This document shows positions 35,341 through 47,661 of a DNA stretch of 64,000 bases, piece after piece. Position 1 is the stretch's first letter, and each line of letters starts with the position of its first letter. Source of the stretch: Platycnemis pennipes (lineage: Eukaryota; Arthropoda; Insecta; Odonata; Platycnemididae); the NCBI GenBank assembly GCA_933228895.1, contig OW121852.1, positions 121,453,544 through 121,517,543 of the forward strand. The letters are read 5' to 3'. The position numbers were made by a program, and so were the translations under genes. The notes below the pieces were generated by a model that was given only the letters and a program-made list of their open reading frames with translations, was not told the origin of the DNA and searched no databases.

Positions 35341-37720
35341 GGAGGGTCGGAATTATTGTGAGGCAAATTTTTATGATTGCTAAAAATCGAGGACTGTCGT
35401 AAATGTCGCGTAAAATTTTTCACCCAGCGTCTCCCGCCTGTCATATGTTATATTATTCGTGTTCTTATGCACAACTGGACTGGGCGCTTGAGGTCGTGCT
35501 CAGTCATCGTTTCGAGGGTTTAAGGTAGCGTTTATACGTATTTTTTTCGGACGGCGAGATAGGAGTTCTTGGGAGGGGGAAGTGGACGCGTTATAAAGTC
35601 ATTTGTCTTGGGATTTCTTTTGAGGACGAATGAAAATAAAGAAGAAAGCACTCGCGGTGTATTTTTCTGTGTTTTCGGGTTTAACATCTAAGCGTAAAAA
35701 CTCGGGATTAATTATGCCACTCATCTGGTGTAAGGGATCCTACACGCCTCAGAAGAAATTCTTTTTATTTTTACGATTGCGGTCGTGGAGATGTAAATCT
35801 GGCCTCCGCCAGAAGTGTTCCTACCCACTCCACTTAGAGCGCTGCTTTCTACTTTTTAAAGTTTTTATGGCCATAATACTTCCCTGAGATCATGGTGTTA
35901 ATAATAGGCGGTAAATTTAGGACGGCAGAAGCGAATGACGTGTGTCAAATTCAGGCAAAAGGTCTTCCAAAATGACACGAAAATAAGGAGTCCCGAGGAA
36001 CGTACACGTATGGGTCCCAACTTCGGTGGACTTGAACCGTACAGCAAAGTGGAACGCTAGACTTTATTAGCATGTTATGTATTCCTGTTTTTGAGCTTTG
36101 GTTAAATTGATTGATTTTCTTCACATGCGCTTCCCTATGAAAGTCATTATTAAATTTACCCTGTGCCTAGAATAATTACTCTTCTCCCATAATTCATCAT
36201 ATTCATTCCTTCAGTTGGAATAGGTTTCTTATGAAAGTTGGGTCAAGTCCGGTCTTATAATGACTGCATAGATATTTCCACGGTGTGAGAACCGTCGTGT
36301 GTACGTTATTTCGTCGTTAACCTTCAATTCAATTAACCGATGTATGATATGCTCAATGAGGCCCCCCTACAATCTCTTTTTTCGGTTACCAGTTGCTCAG
36401 TGGCTCTACCTGACTCACACATTAATTAAAAGCCCACATCAACTGGAATTTAACGTTTGCGGCATATTAAAAACTTGAAGTTTGAATTTTTGACATGTTG
36501 TAACCATTTTGAATGTTGACATATTCTTTGTTCAAGAATGAATGCATGTTAAACTGGTTTCGGTTCTTTTTTATTACTTTTACTGGCTCAAAGTCTTTCG
36601 AATTCCAGTGGCCAGACTGTTTGATTTGTACAAGGATTCCTCGTTCAAATCAGGACGCTCACTATTTATGACATTTTTAGTAACTTATAGCATCCTTAAT
36701 ACAAGCCGCTATTTCTGGCAACGTTTTCCCCAAAATGTGTTTTCTTCTTGGCACTACACTATTGATAGGTGCATATTGCACTTCTTTATAAGTCCCTATG
36801 ATGAATACCTAATGGTAAAAAACATTTTAGTATTCAGAACCTAAAGTAGGAGTCAACCAGGTAGTGTTTAGAGTATTGTTAAAATAAGTATCCATGTAAA
36901 TAACGCTACTGAAATAAGTTGAGAAACTCTGCGTTCATTCAATGGTTTTTTGATTTATTTAAGAAGCGTCGTAGGCATTCTTCCCTACGAAATCCGTATC
37001 TAGATTCTTACATGAGTGTGACACCTAAAATTGTATCTCATATTTACTTCGGAAACAGAAATACCCCCTTTTCGTTTACCAAAGGAAGTGGGACTATTAT
37101 CTTCAGCCCGTTCACTTGCGCTCGACCTAAAATGTTAGTCTCTTCAGATTAGACTCACGAGTGTGTTAAACTCGGGGATAGCCATCGTCAAGCACTCTGC
37201 ATGGAGAGTGGTGGAATATTAGTTTTCGCTATGCATCACGTATTGAGGCGTTTAGGCACAATTCTGCTTGTTTTCGATTAATGATTCCAGTTGTTTTGAC
37301 CTTTGTAACAAACTGCCCCGCAATGTAGTTCGCGGGTGAATCTTTCCCTGCAGCTGTCTCTCTGAGTCCCCAAAAATGTGAACTGTTTCGCTGTTCCTCA
37401 TACTTACATGTAAAAAACAATCAACGTTTCTGAAAGGTCTGCCCTCGCCTCCAATAGAGCCGAGAGCTCTTCGCTGAAATGAGAGAATGAATGATCAACG
37501 CTTGCGTAATCCGTTGCCGTCCTCTTATTCTTGCAGTGTGATCAAAAGGTCTTAGAAGTTCTAATTACGGAGGAGCTTAGACGTTGCGGCTGCAGCTTAC
37601 TTTTGTTTTTATCTAGACAACAGAGAATATTGCTCGGGGCTCCCTGTTGATAATGGTGCGCCTGTATATGTGAAGACCCGGGATCGATATGGGTGAACTT
37701 TAGGGATCTTTAACAATTCC
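35340..37720. other. 2.4 kb background with possible old SINE
   Basis: On the minus strand of about 36,005-36,060, GGTTCAAGTCCACC resembles a tRNA box B and TAGCGTTCCACTTTGC precedes it. This may be a degenerate SINE head. Nothing else supported. Confidence 0.3.
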
Positions 37721-37724
37721 TTCC

Positions 37725-38220
37725 TGAAATGCGCTCCTCTCTTCGCTTTTCCGATCGTGCGTTCGCCCTTTCTCTCTCTTTCTCTCGATATCACCTCTCG
37801 GCTCTCCCTGCTGTCTCATTCGCTGGCTATGCTCTCAGCCCATTCACCCCTCCTCCTCCTTTGCTTCCCCGTTCCACCCCTTTCCCTACCTCCCACTCTG
37901 CCCTACGCGCGTCCTCTTCAACCCCTCTTAGCTTGAATTCCGCCGCTAACGAGGGATGGGGCTGTTTTGCAACGAATGTGGCCGACGACGTCTTTATTAA
38001 GATCTTCGTGAGCGAGAGCGGACGTGGAGACCACCAGACACACCAAGGGCTTGCACCTTATAAAGCCATATCCAGGGGAAGGGTGAAAAGGGGGCGGTTT
38101 GTCTTGGAGGGCGGCAAGGGGGAAGTAGAAAGAAAACAAGTGAGCCCCGGGAGAGATTTTTTTCCTCTGCGTCCTACCACCTCTCATTTACCTTCACCTC
38201 CCTCGCAAAGTCCCGACTAA
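37725..38220. repeat. C/T-rich tract passing into G-rich patch
   Basis: 37,740-37,930 is pyrimidine-rich and 38,080-38,150 is G/A-rich. The 163-codon frame across it is low-complexity at its start and has no domain. Confidence 0.45.
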
Positions 38221-40270
38221 GCGCTCGTGCATTCATTCGAGAGCAGTGATTCCCCTCATATGTGACGAAACCTATCAAATGGCTTCCATTCCAATGTAGT
38301 GTGGTCGTGGACATTTTGGTCTTCCTCCAGTTATAGTAATTGACGTAGGTGAGTGCCTTCTCCGAAATTTGCGTGACAGTTAATGGTGTTCTGAGCTTTC
38401 TCGAAGGACATTCAGACAAATTCCACTGTTGTGAATCGATTAAGAAAATCAACTACGGAAGCATGGGTGAAACTATCAGATGTTCCAAAGTAACCTCGTG
38501 GCGTACTTTGATTACGCTTGTGTTATTCCGATGAGACATTGTGGACGATTTTGAGGTTACGCTAGCCACTACCAGATATTCCACCTACAGATAACGAGTC
38601 GAAACAGTTCAAACCCAAGGCTTATTTGGCCATTGTAGCTCAGTCACTTTTCTTTTTACTTCGATTTTGGCACAGTTAAATGGCTATAGATGCAGATATT
38701 GTAAGTGTATTATCAAACTTCTAAAAGACACGTACGGATTGTTGTTATCTCCAAGGATTGATCTCGTTTAAATACCCCCTTTCTTTCTTTGATTGATTCA
38801 TACTTAGGGCTGTATTTTGAGACATTTTCTTCATTTATATTTGGCTTCAGTTGTGATTCAAACTGTCTAGTAGTCTCAGTATTTTTAAATTATTTGCAGA
38901 TTACTTCCAAAACCGGTCCTAGGTGGCTATTTTCGTAGCGTATAGTATTTAAAAAGTCATTAAATTGCCATGATTCTCATCTTTCCAAGAAAGTTCCACT
39001 TTCTTTTCTATATCGTATTGTGCTACGGTTGGTCTATTGGGTAGTTCTATAAAGTTGGAATAAGTAGCGTCGCTGGCACCCTAAGGTTGCGGGGTCAGGT
39101 TTCTCTTTAGTTAAAAAATGGTACTTCTTTCGTAAATATATTTTTTAGTGGTTTAGATACTGTGAAGTCCTTTCCAATAGCATTCATCGCCAAATTTTAA
39201 CGCTACTGCAAAAAACTCTTACCTTGGCACCTATACTCAAGAAGGACTGGTCCGTATTGCTATGAAAGATTAGGATATTTCTTAAAACGCCCCGTACTTA
39301 AAACTATCTTAATCTTTGATAGACTTCTAAGTCACTTTATACGTGTAGCTCATACCATTGTTACTGCCCATTGCATTACCATCTTGAATTAATCCGTCAT
39401 TCGATAATCATTTCTTTGTGTTCATATGAATGAGATTTATGACATTACTCTTATACTTATGTATGAGGATCTGCTCGCTTTTACTCGTTCCCGTTAATTC
39501 CCCTGAGTCTATAGTCTCTTGTATCCTTTGCCATGTTGTCGAGCTCTCCACGACTTCTTCGCGCTGCCTCCTTCGTGTATTTAAAGAGACTTGAAACCAC
39601 ATTTCCATCTCTCACTATACTTGGTGAGAGGTTAGGCACCTAGTGTCACATATATATTAATGTCACCTCCAGTATACGTTCCGACAACAACTTATTTGTT
39701 TTGAATTTTTTATCAGCTATTTATGGATATAAAAGGGAGCTTCCTAGAAGGACGTTGAAAAAAGAGTAGATTTTGAAGGCACTGTTACTGCTATTGGACA
39801 GAAATTTGATAAAATGTTGCTCGACTATATCGTAATTATGTTTAAGAGCTTGTGGTATGCAACACAAAATGTTGTAAAATATGATTTTTAGCCAGTGGCT
39901 GGCTCAATAAATAATCACTATGGTAGATTATTTAGTTGACTTTTTCATTTCAGTATTTGGCCTAGAACAATGAGGAAAAAACACTTGAATGATATCTTAC
40001 TAGATTTTCATCAAAGCATTGATAAGCAGTTCTAATTCACGATGAAGAGAAAATTTTATATTATTTATGTCATGAGATTTTCATAGCATGTATGTCCACA
40101 TTTCTACTGTCTCATATTCATCAGCCTAAGAGTTATTATTTCAACTTCGTTGGGCCGAACGAAATACCTTTGGTAATCTTCTTTTCCACACGTGCATTCG
40201 TGGGAAGAGTACTCATTTCTTGTGGTGGTACCGCTCTTCCACATGCGGAGATCTTTACATCCATGCATCC
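38220..40270. other. 2 kb AT-rich background, no gene seen
   Basis: TAG|GTGAGTGCC at 38,349 joins an acceptor-like and a donor-like word, but without a pyrimidine tract. Nothing supported. Confidence 0.5.
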
Positions 40271-41005
40271 AGTTTTCTTCCTCTCATTCTTGATATCCTC
40301 ACCAGCGAACCTCCTTCTCTCGCCTGTTCTCCCCACCTCCAACTCTTACGGATTTCATCTTCAAATTTATCGCTCTGAGTCTCATGGGACCTTCGATGTA
40401 TCTCGTTGTATTTGGTCCCTGCGCGACAACCCGAGTTTCTTGCTCGGATAAGGTCAGTCAGCATTTTATCCCCCCGCCTCTCCCCCATCACTTACTTACT
40501 CCCCTTGCCTTCTTTCGGCATTTCCCTCCACCTCCACTGCCCACCGTCACTTCCCGCTTCAAGGAAAAAAAATCATTTGGGTCCTGAAACAAGATGTTAC
40601 CTTGTTTCCTCATTGGACTTCGAGTCTTGTTTCTGTCACCTCCCTTGACAGAATAATGTTTCCCGAATTTATGCACCAACCATTGCCGGTATCCGTTAAT
40701 TTTCTTCTCCGAGTCTTGTGAGCCTTCATTTACCATTTATAATCAAGTGTTCCTCGAGGTTTGGCTGACTAGTTTTGCCTGTTTGAACATCCTAACTCAA
40801 GCGAAAATTGAGAAAGGATTTTAATTCGTGGATTTCTCGTCTTTCATTTGGCTTTCAAGTGAAGGAGTGCGCCTATTCATGCAATATTTATGTCAATAGA
40901 GAAAAGAAACAAAATAAATGGCCTCCCAGGACTGTTTATTTCTTATGTGTTCGCAGCATTTTAGTTCACGGCCATCGTAGAATCGACCTAATTAGAAAAA
41001 AAGGA
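40270..41005. other. Pyrimidine-leaning background, no gene seen
   Basis: A mild C/T bias up to about 40,560, then AT-rich sequence. No supported gene. Confidence 0.5.
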
Positions 41006-41007
41006 TC

Positions 41008-41300
41008 GGTTTGGTGCGGTAACTCGAGGTCTAGCCTCCCATCTCGAGGGCCAGGGTTCAAGTCCTGGTGGTGATAGATTATTCAGTGAAATCCCAGGCT
41101 CTAGGTAGATGCCTTGTAAAGAATGTTTTAAGTTCAGTTCTCCGTCCGTTGGAAGGGACGTTAAAGCGTGTATACCTCAGCGGCTTTCCTTATGAGTACC
41201 TTTTGGCTTCTCATCACTTCCCTTGAAGGATAGAAGTTCCTTAACCATTTCTAAAATGCCTACTCCCTCACAAATAGTCACCTATACTTAGAGGTGCAAA
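41008..41300 (+). mobile_element. tRNA-derived SINE copy
   Basis: TTTGGTGCGGTAACTCGAGG (box A region) is followed by CAGGGTTCAAGTCCTGG (box B, 41,053-41,069), forming a good T-arm. The body shares TGCCTTGTAAAGAA and CTCCGTCCGTTGGAAGGGAC with the main SINE family; the 3' half diverges. Confidence 0.65.
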
Positions 41301-41499
41301 TAAACTCGGCTATCGGACACCTCTATTAATAACAGAATCTAATAAAGAAGGTACACCTGACCATTAGATGGACGAAAGTAAGTAATTCTTCATAGTCACC
41401 CACTCGATTATTCATTAATCATCCTTCGGCTTGCTGATCTGTGATTGTTGTGTTTGTTATTTGGGGTGGTGACCGACAGCTGAGGCCATTTGCGCCAAA

Positions 41500-41690
41500 G
41501 AAGGTAGATGGGTAGCTTGGTAAAGATAGGAGTATTTTTAGGGAACGGACGAAGGGTGGAGAGAAACCTGGCGTCGGCTTTAGCTTGCTCTATTCGAAAG
41601 GCGCCAAGGGGACCAAGGTTATACGAGCCATTAGACGGACTGAGTGCTGAACTTGAAGTGCTCTCCAGAAGGCAATCATAGTACACCTGC
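41500..41690 (-). mobile_element. SINE body fragment, main family (minus)
   Basis: On the minus strand the blocks CTCAGTCCGTCTAATGG, CTTGGTCCCCTTGGCGCC, AGAGCAAGCTAAAGCCGACG and GGTTTCTCTCCACCC appear in the same order as in the copies at 15.5 and 27.7 kb. The head is missing. It lies directly 3' of LINE copy 3. Confidence 0.7.
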
Positions 41691-41693
41691 GTA

Positions 41694-42090
41694 TAGATAA
41701 TACCCTGCAAGCCACCATAGAGGTGTGTGGGAGGGGGTGAATTCACACCAAACATGCATTGCATATCATGCATGAAAAGGATTAGTAATTATATTTTGGT
41801 CGCCATGTGCTGGAAGACCAGCAGTGCCTTAACCAATTTGTGCAGTAATTCCATCCTTGTCTTGGGGATTGCTATCAGTCTATTCTTGTCTAAATTTCGC
41901 AATTTAAAAAGAAGATAAAAACAGCAAATTAAGCATGTGAAAATGTACTGATAATTGGGTTAGCTTAAGGTCCTTATGCCTACATGCAACTACCTATGAT
42001 ATCCATTGATACACTTTTATTTATACTATTGGTTATATTCACAACTATTCGTATTCCTAATCGTACGAGAAAAGAAGAACATTTTGAGGA
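41694..42090 (-). mobile_element. LINE 3'-end, copy 3, subfamily B (minus)
   Basis: It begins with TAATACCCTGCAAGCCACCA and the subfamily-B words (AAACATGCATTGCATATCATG, GGTTAGCTTAAGGTCC, ACATGCAACTACC) in the reverse orientation. Relative to copy 1, about 80-90 bases near 41,795-41,880 do not match and look inserted. It stops at about 42,090, where a SINE starts. Confidence 0.75.
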
Positions 42091-42091
42091 C

Positions 42092-42200
42092 ATATAGGGT
42101 CCGGTAGAGCAATAAAATCCGCCTTTGTCGGGAACTCCTGCACTGGGGATGGGATGCCAGTACTCTAGCCAACACCCCGACGCTATCTTCATCTGTGATT
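42092..42200 (-). mobile_element. SINE head fragment (minus)
   Basis: Minus strand: GTCGGGGTGTTGGCTAGAGT and ACTGGCATCCCATCCCC, closely matching the head of the SINE at 27.55 kb and of the minus copy at 58.0 kb. Box B is degenerate (GGAGTTCCCGAC). Confidence 0.6.
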
Positions 42201-42327
42201 GTTGTCTGCCTGCCATACGCAAAAGTAACTTTAAAGTTGAGTCAAAGATTTCTTTATTTCTGTGCATAACCAAGAGGAAGCTTCCGAAGTAGAAGCGATC
42301 AAACTATCGTAGCAATACCGCTCTTGC

Positions 42328-43757
42328 CATCTACATCTGCATCTACATAATACCCTGCAAGCCACCATGAATGGGTGTGGCAGGGGGTGAATTCTTACCA
42401 AACATGCACTGCATATCATGCATAAAAAAGGATTATTTTTTATAAACTGTTCTAAACTTCACTATTTAAAAAAAGAGAAAATTAGCAAAGCAAACATGCA
42501 AAAACATGCTGTTAGTTGGGTTAGCTTCAAGTCCTTATACCAACATGCAGCTACCAATGTTATCCTTTGCTACACTCGTATTGGATATATTTACCGTTAT
42601 TCATATCCTTAATTGCACGAGGAAAAAAGGACCTTTTGAATCTGTCAGTTCGGCAATCAATTTCTCTAATTTTGTAATCATGGTCCAGTCTACCATAGTA
42701 AGTTGATGTTCGCAAAATATTTTTAACGTCATCACTGAAAATATTATCTTGGAATGTATTTAAGAGATTAAACCTAAATTTCATCCTGCGATCTGACAAT
42801 GATTCCCCATTTTATTCATTTAATAGACTGGTTACGCTAATATAATTATCGTACCGTCCCTTTTCAAATCTTGCCGATCTTCGCTGAACACGTTCACGTT
42901 CAGTATTTTGACCGATTTCGTAGGGATCCCATACACTGGCAGCATATTCCAAATGATGTCTAACAAGGGAAAAGTAGCTGATTTCTCGTACATGATCGTC
43001 ACATTCACCCAGTACTCTTTTGATGAATCCCAGTTTACGATTCGCTTGACCAATTATTTAACGTATGTGTTTACCCCAGGAAAGATCATTTGTCAGTCTT
43101 ATTCCAAGATATTTTATGGATTCCACGTTTGTTAATTCATTATTACTTATTTTGTAAGTGCTAGGAGAGGAGCTATTCTTTTTCCAAAAATTCTTACTAG
43201 ACATTTTTTAAAATTTAATTCTAACTGCCATGTATCCCACCAATTTTCAATGCTTGTAGGTCATCATTTAAATATTCTTTATCGTTTGGGAGTAGAATTT
43301 CCTTGTACACTACTGCGTCATCGGCAAATAGAATAAGCTTACTTTTTTCCACCTTATGGATATCATTTATGTACAAAAGAAACAGGAGTGGACCTATCAC
43401 ACTACCTTGTGGGACACCCGAAGTGACTTTAATTGCCGGTGAGGTAACACCGTCCAAAACAACCCTTTGCACCCGATCATGCAGAAAGTCATTTATCCAT
43501 GATATAATGTTACTGTGTAATCCATGAGATTTTAATTTCAAGATTAGTTTGCTATGAGACACCTTGTCAAAAGCTTTTTTGAAATCGAGAAATATAGCAT
43601 CCACTGGAATATTATTTTCGCCAGAAACTAAAATATCGTGGGAAAAGAGAGCAAGTGGAGTTTCACATGATCTGCTCTTCCGGAAGCCATGCTGAACATT
43701 GGACAATAAATTTTGGCTATCTAGGTGTCCCATGACTGAACTGACAATTATATTGCC
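42328..43757 (-). mobile_element. 5'-truncated LINE, copy 2 (subfamily B)
   Basis: This is the longest LINE copy here, about 1.43 kb. Its tail is CATCTACATCTGCATCTACA on the plus strand at 42,328; then comes the 3' UTR with the same words as copy 1, the RT C-terminus (42,560-42,800) and the RT catalytic core (43,220-43,757). By eye it is well above 90% identical to copy 1 over their shared RT part. The 5' end is truncated at about 43,757, next to unrelated GC-rich DNA. Confidence 0.87.
42560..43757 (-). pseudogene. Reverse transcriptase, frameshifted
   Basis: The frame from about 43,757 reads NVQHGFRKSRSCETPL, then motif A DFKKAFDKVSH (about 43,586-43,554), SGVPQGSVIGPLLFLLYIND, and FADDAVVY (about 43,328-43,305). 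Both catalytic Asp clusters are present. A one-base deletion relative to copy 1 near 43,252 shifts the frame, and it stops by 43,221. Further indels scatter the middle. The C-terminal part reopens at 42,560-42,799 (DDVKNILRTSTYYGRLDH, REIDCRTDRF). It cannot give a working enzyme. Codons upstream of about 43,757 in the same open frame are not LINE. Confidence 0.88.
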
Positions 43758-43759
43758 AT

Positions 43760-44780
43760 CTCGGAACCCGACCAACTCTGAGAGGATGCACGTAGCTGCC
43801 CTGCCCGCACCACCCTCAACTCCTCCCCCACTTGTTGAGCACCAAAAGGAGCGAGCTTGAAATCCAGTTTCCTTCAAGCATCCTCCACGCACGCATTGGG
43901 CGATTTGCCCTCGCTGGAAGGACGGAGCGAATGGAAATGGAATAGAGAAAACAAGGGATGACGAGCAGATGATGCTCTTGGCAGGCTGCTGCTCCGTGCG
44001 GTCAAGGGAGGGAGGGCGGTTGCGTGGATACGAAGCGCATCCGGGCGAATCTCTTTCTCTCCTCCCGCGGTGCCTCTGGGGGTGGATCGGCGGTTTGCGG
44101 CGGAGGGACTGGGGGAATCGAGCAGGAAAGGGGGTGGAAGAATGGAGGGCGAGGAGAAAGAGGAAGGATTTGGAAGGCCTGTCCAGTCTCACAATCCATC
44201 CCGGCGTGACCGACGATTTACACGTCCACCCTCTTCCGAACTCTCTCTCTCTTGCAGGCCGCAGGCACCTCCGACCCCCTTCCAGGGAAAAAGAGTCCAA
44301 CAAGTGGAAAAAAGGAGTCCTAATCGATGTTGCCGAAAATCGATACATCGAACCTCTCTCTCTCCATCCTTCCTGTTTTTCGTGGCTCGGATTGGGATTG
44401 TGTGGTCAGGGTCAGTGGAAAGGGCTTTGGACTGCCGAAGGGAAGTCTTTCTCTTGACCCACCCACCTCTTTCTCTCCCCATCCCCATCCCCTCCCCCTT
44501 CCGCTTCGCTCCCCCTCCTCCCCTCCTTTCCTCCTCCTCTTGGTCGTTCCCCAACGGGCATCCCGAAAAAAGCTTTCCCTCCAGACCCCCAGGGGAAGGT
44601 TTTGTGTCAGTGTTTGCGGTCTGGAAGTCAGTTGTTTCGTCTGATGACCGTCGTTAAAGGCTGCGTTAAAGGGTATAGGGGGCCTCTCTTTCCTCTCCTT
44701 CGCTCTCAGCCTCCTCTTCCAACCCTTTTTATTCGGCGATCTGTTATTCTGCTTTTGAGGAATCGTCATGCTGTTGGGCT
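43760..44780. other. GC-rich patch with G/A- and C/T-rich blocks
   Basis: CpG-rich throughout; G/A-rich at 44,090-44,180 and C/T-rich at 44,450-44,550. CTCTCTCTCTCTTGCAG| at 44,241-44,257 is a good acceptor-like sequence, but the frame beyond it closes after 21 codons and no donor is found. Many overlapping frames up to 195 codons are open on both strands; none is called. Confidence 0.4.
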
Positions 44781-45265
44781 CGTTCATTAAATCTCAGAGC
44801 TCAGGTCTGGTGGAAAGAAATACATCTCATAATAGGATCCCTCTCGCTTCTGTATGTCAGATTACTGTTTAATATTTACCATAGGATCAAGTTTTTTCAT
44901 ACAAATTTTTACAAAATTTTAGTCATGAATTTCAAAACGCATTTACACGTTTCGTATCACTAGACTTTTGCAAAAAAAACTATGCTTGGTATTTGAGGAT
45001 TGCTTCAAAATCTAGGTGAAACCTTACGAATTTAGTTCTTTTTCGATGGTCAAACGTAAGATTGGGATAGCTAAAATATGTTTATAATATTTTTGCCATC
45101 TATGGAACAAACGTAACATCTAATGGGTGTAAACATTTTGATTCCTGATTTCATTTTGAATCGTGAACCAACAGCAATAACAGTGGTTTCATGTTCACGA
45201 GGCTACGGCTAGTTCTTTAATTCTCTCGAAGCTGATCTTTCTTAGAACTTTCATAATTATGATGC
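44780..45265. other. AT-rich background, no gene seen
   Basis: No supported feature. Confidence 0.5.
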
Positions 45266-45269
45266 ACTT

Positions 45270-45420
45270 AAGGCCAACCGAGTGATAGTAGGTCTACTAA
45301 AGGCCTGGTAAACTAAATGTCTTGGGTTCGAATGCCGTCTCAATCTTGGTGTTTTTGATTTAATATTCAGTGTAGGGTTAGAGAGTTAGAGTTGGAGAGG
45401 CTTAAAATTAATGCTACTCC
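45270..45420 (+). mobile_element. tRNA-derived SINE head
   Basis: AACCGAGTGATAGTAGGTC (box A-like) is followed by TTGGGTTCGAATGCC (box B, 45,322-45,336). The downstream body is short or diverged. Confidence 0.55.
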
Positions 45421-46560
45421 TTTTGCTGCATTGGTTACAAGCAACTCGAAGTAACTCGTGACTTGATTGAAGATTACCAAATCGCGCTACATTCCCTACT
45501 GCTGTACCTATATTAAACTTAAACCGTACTCATTGATGAGCTCCGGTGGGTTCAGGCTTGGCATGTGTTGTTAGCATAGAGTTCTTGCGTGTTTTCCCCC
45601 TTTTCTTCAAAACCACTGCCGTCCCACAGTGCAGGCACTGAGTGAATGGGAGGCACAGAATTACAGAAGGCCGTCGCCAAACTTCATTCTCACTTTCTAG
45701 AACGGATCATTTTCGAGCGCGAACCTAAATCTCTACAGGGATCATTCCCTCTCCTCCTCCTGCCGAATGGATTCTCCCCTCCCATTCCTCTTTTGCCTAT
45801 TCCCATTCCCGCAGCCGAAGACAGGCGCCTAAAAAAGGGAAGTCGAGGAGAAGAGCGAGAGGGAAGATAACCCACCAGAATCCATTCCCCGCCCCCTCCC
45901 CCGCCACCCTTTCTTTGCCATTCCAACCTTCGCCGCCCCTCCCCCCTCCAACGGAAAATGTCCGACTACCCCTAACCAACCAGAAAACTACTCCTCGCTG
46001 AGGGAAGGACACGGAGATCCCCCCATTCCTCCCACTCCTCCTCTGGAGCGCGCAAACAACCTCCTCCCTCGCTTCCAAAGGCCAGTGGTCAACCATCCCC
46101 CTCCTGCCCGAAGCCGATCCTTCTTCCTCGCCCTCTTTCGACGGGATTAATGGGACCGAGGCTTCCGTTCTCCGCCCCCACCCCCTCCCGCCACTCCATT
46201 TCCCTCCCTGCTCTCCTCTGGACCGCTATTCTACACCCCCGGTAACTGCGGGAATAGAGTGTCTTTTTTTTATTATCTTCCACTAGCCTCGCCATCATTC
46301 CCTTTCGCATAATAAAGCCTCGCATCTTCTTCCTATGCTTTGTCTATTTCTTGAATTCTTCACTTACTTTTCCCGCCTCATCTTAGCCTGCCTTCTCTCC
46401 AAGTTCTCTGTATTTCCTCCCAAAATATTCTCCTTGTGCTCCGTCCATTTTCCGTGACTCCTCTTACTCCTCTATTTCTCTCACTTCTGTGTTTTGTGCT
46501 GCGTGGATTAATTTTTGCCCAGATTTTTTCCCTCTTTCTGACCCCTTCTATCTGTTTTGT
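45420..46560. repeat. C/T-rich low-complexity region
   Basis: From about 45,730 to 46,240 the plus strand is strongly pyrimidine-rich; the rest is ordinary. Minus frames of 60-100 codons are Gly/Arg/Glu-rich low complexity. Confidence 0.5.
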
Positions 46561-47380
46561 CATAGTGACGCTCTGTATTTCAACCGTAGGGGAATATAAA
46601 ATCTTTGAGCAAATGGATTTGATTGTTGATTCTGTTGAAACTTTAATTTCATTAGTATCTCAGTAGAGTTTGCTTCCGTTTATCGTGTTCAGGGCTTGCT
46701 TCCACCTTAATCTCTCGCATAAAATACCATATGTTGAAAATTTGTAAATGTACTATTGGTCGAGGTTCTGCGTCTATTTGCGTCTGCGTAAAATAATATT
46801 ATCGGTGTTATGATTTGAAGAAAGTTTGGCGTTTAAGTAACTTAAATTCCAATTTTTTTAGTAGGTAGTTTTCAGAATTCCCGGTCTGCTAAAAGAAACG
46901 AATGCAGCAATACATAGTTATAAATAAGTTCTGTATTTCCTCCATGTCACATATCTGCTTCCTGGTGCATCTCTTTTACATTTATGATAAGAATTAATAC
47001 TTCATATTTAGATTTATTACAGATGCTCGTGTACAACTCGCCACTAGATATCCAGTTAAAGGGTCCACTAAGATATAGCAATGGTGCGCCATATATGTTT
47101 TACTTGGCATCATTTTCGGCTGTTATTTCTCCCTTGGATTATTTATATCTTGCTCCGTCTGGAATTAAAATCAGTTCATATTGAGGTACCTGTGCGTATT
47201 ATTTTGACTGGAGTTTCAAACATTGCCACAATGGGGGCGTTTACTCGGAACCGGAATCGCAATTTTGTGCATGAAATCGTTAGATGGAAACGAAAAAAGA
47301 ATTTTAGTGAAAAATTAATCTTCTAACCACAACTATTCACCCATAAATCAAAAATTAAAACAAGCAAAAGGTGACGCCCA
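46560..47380. other. AT-rich background, no gene seen
   Basis: No supported feature. Confidence 0.5.
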
Positions 47381-47404
47381 CCGAAAAAGCTGCTTTGATA
47401 TCAT

Positions 47405-47661
47405 TGACGTCATTTTCCTCCCGCCCTTCACTGCTTTTAGGGGAAGGGAAGGGAGTGGAGGGGGTTCTCGGAAGATCTGCTTGCACAAATGCTGTCGCAA
47501 TCATTCCTATTGGCAGAGTCAGCTGTGCCCCCCCCCCCAATTGCGATAAGGCGAAGTAGCTTCGCGAGCTCAGTTGTGATTGGACGAAGTCGATAACTTC
47601 AGAGGTTGCACCACGCCCACTCCGAAAGGGTTAAGAACATCAGTTTTTCGCCGCTTATAAT
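47405..47661 (+). promoter_or_regulatory. Promoter-like cluster: CRE, CCAAT boxes, GC box
   Basis: A perfect CRE palindrome TGACGTCA (47,405-47,412) is followed by two inverted CCAAT boxes (ATTGG at 47,509 and 47,579) exactly 70 bp apart. Then come CCACGCCCAC, a KLF/Sp-type box (47,611-47,620), and a TTATAAT word (47,655-47,661). A C12 run (47,528-47,539) lies between the CCAAT boxes. Each motif alone is common, but the ordered cluster resembles a polymerase II promoter. No clear gene follows; the nearest ATG frame is at 48,415. Confidence 0.3.

Noticed and set aside
38340..38360. Second recursive-splice-like word TAG|GTGAGT
   Set aside because: No pyrimidine tract precedes the AG.
44241..44260. 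Strong acceptor-like CTCTCTTGCAG
   Set aside because: Frame beyond it closes within 21 codons or lacks a donor; likely a by-product of the CT repeat.
43757..44348. N-terminal 197 codons of the 375-codon minus frame
   Set aside because: LINE similarity begins only at about 43,757; upstream codons are an accidental open frame in GC-rich DNA.
44070..44657. 195-codon plus frame
   Set aside because: Overlaps other open frames on both strands in a GC- and C/T-rich patch; no domain seen.
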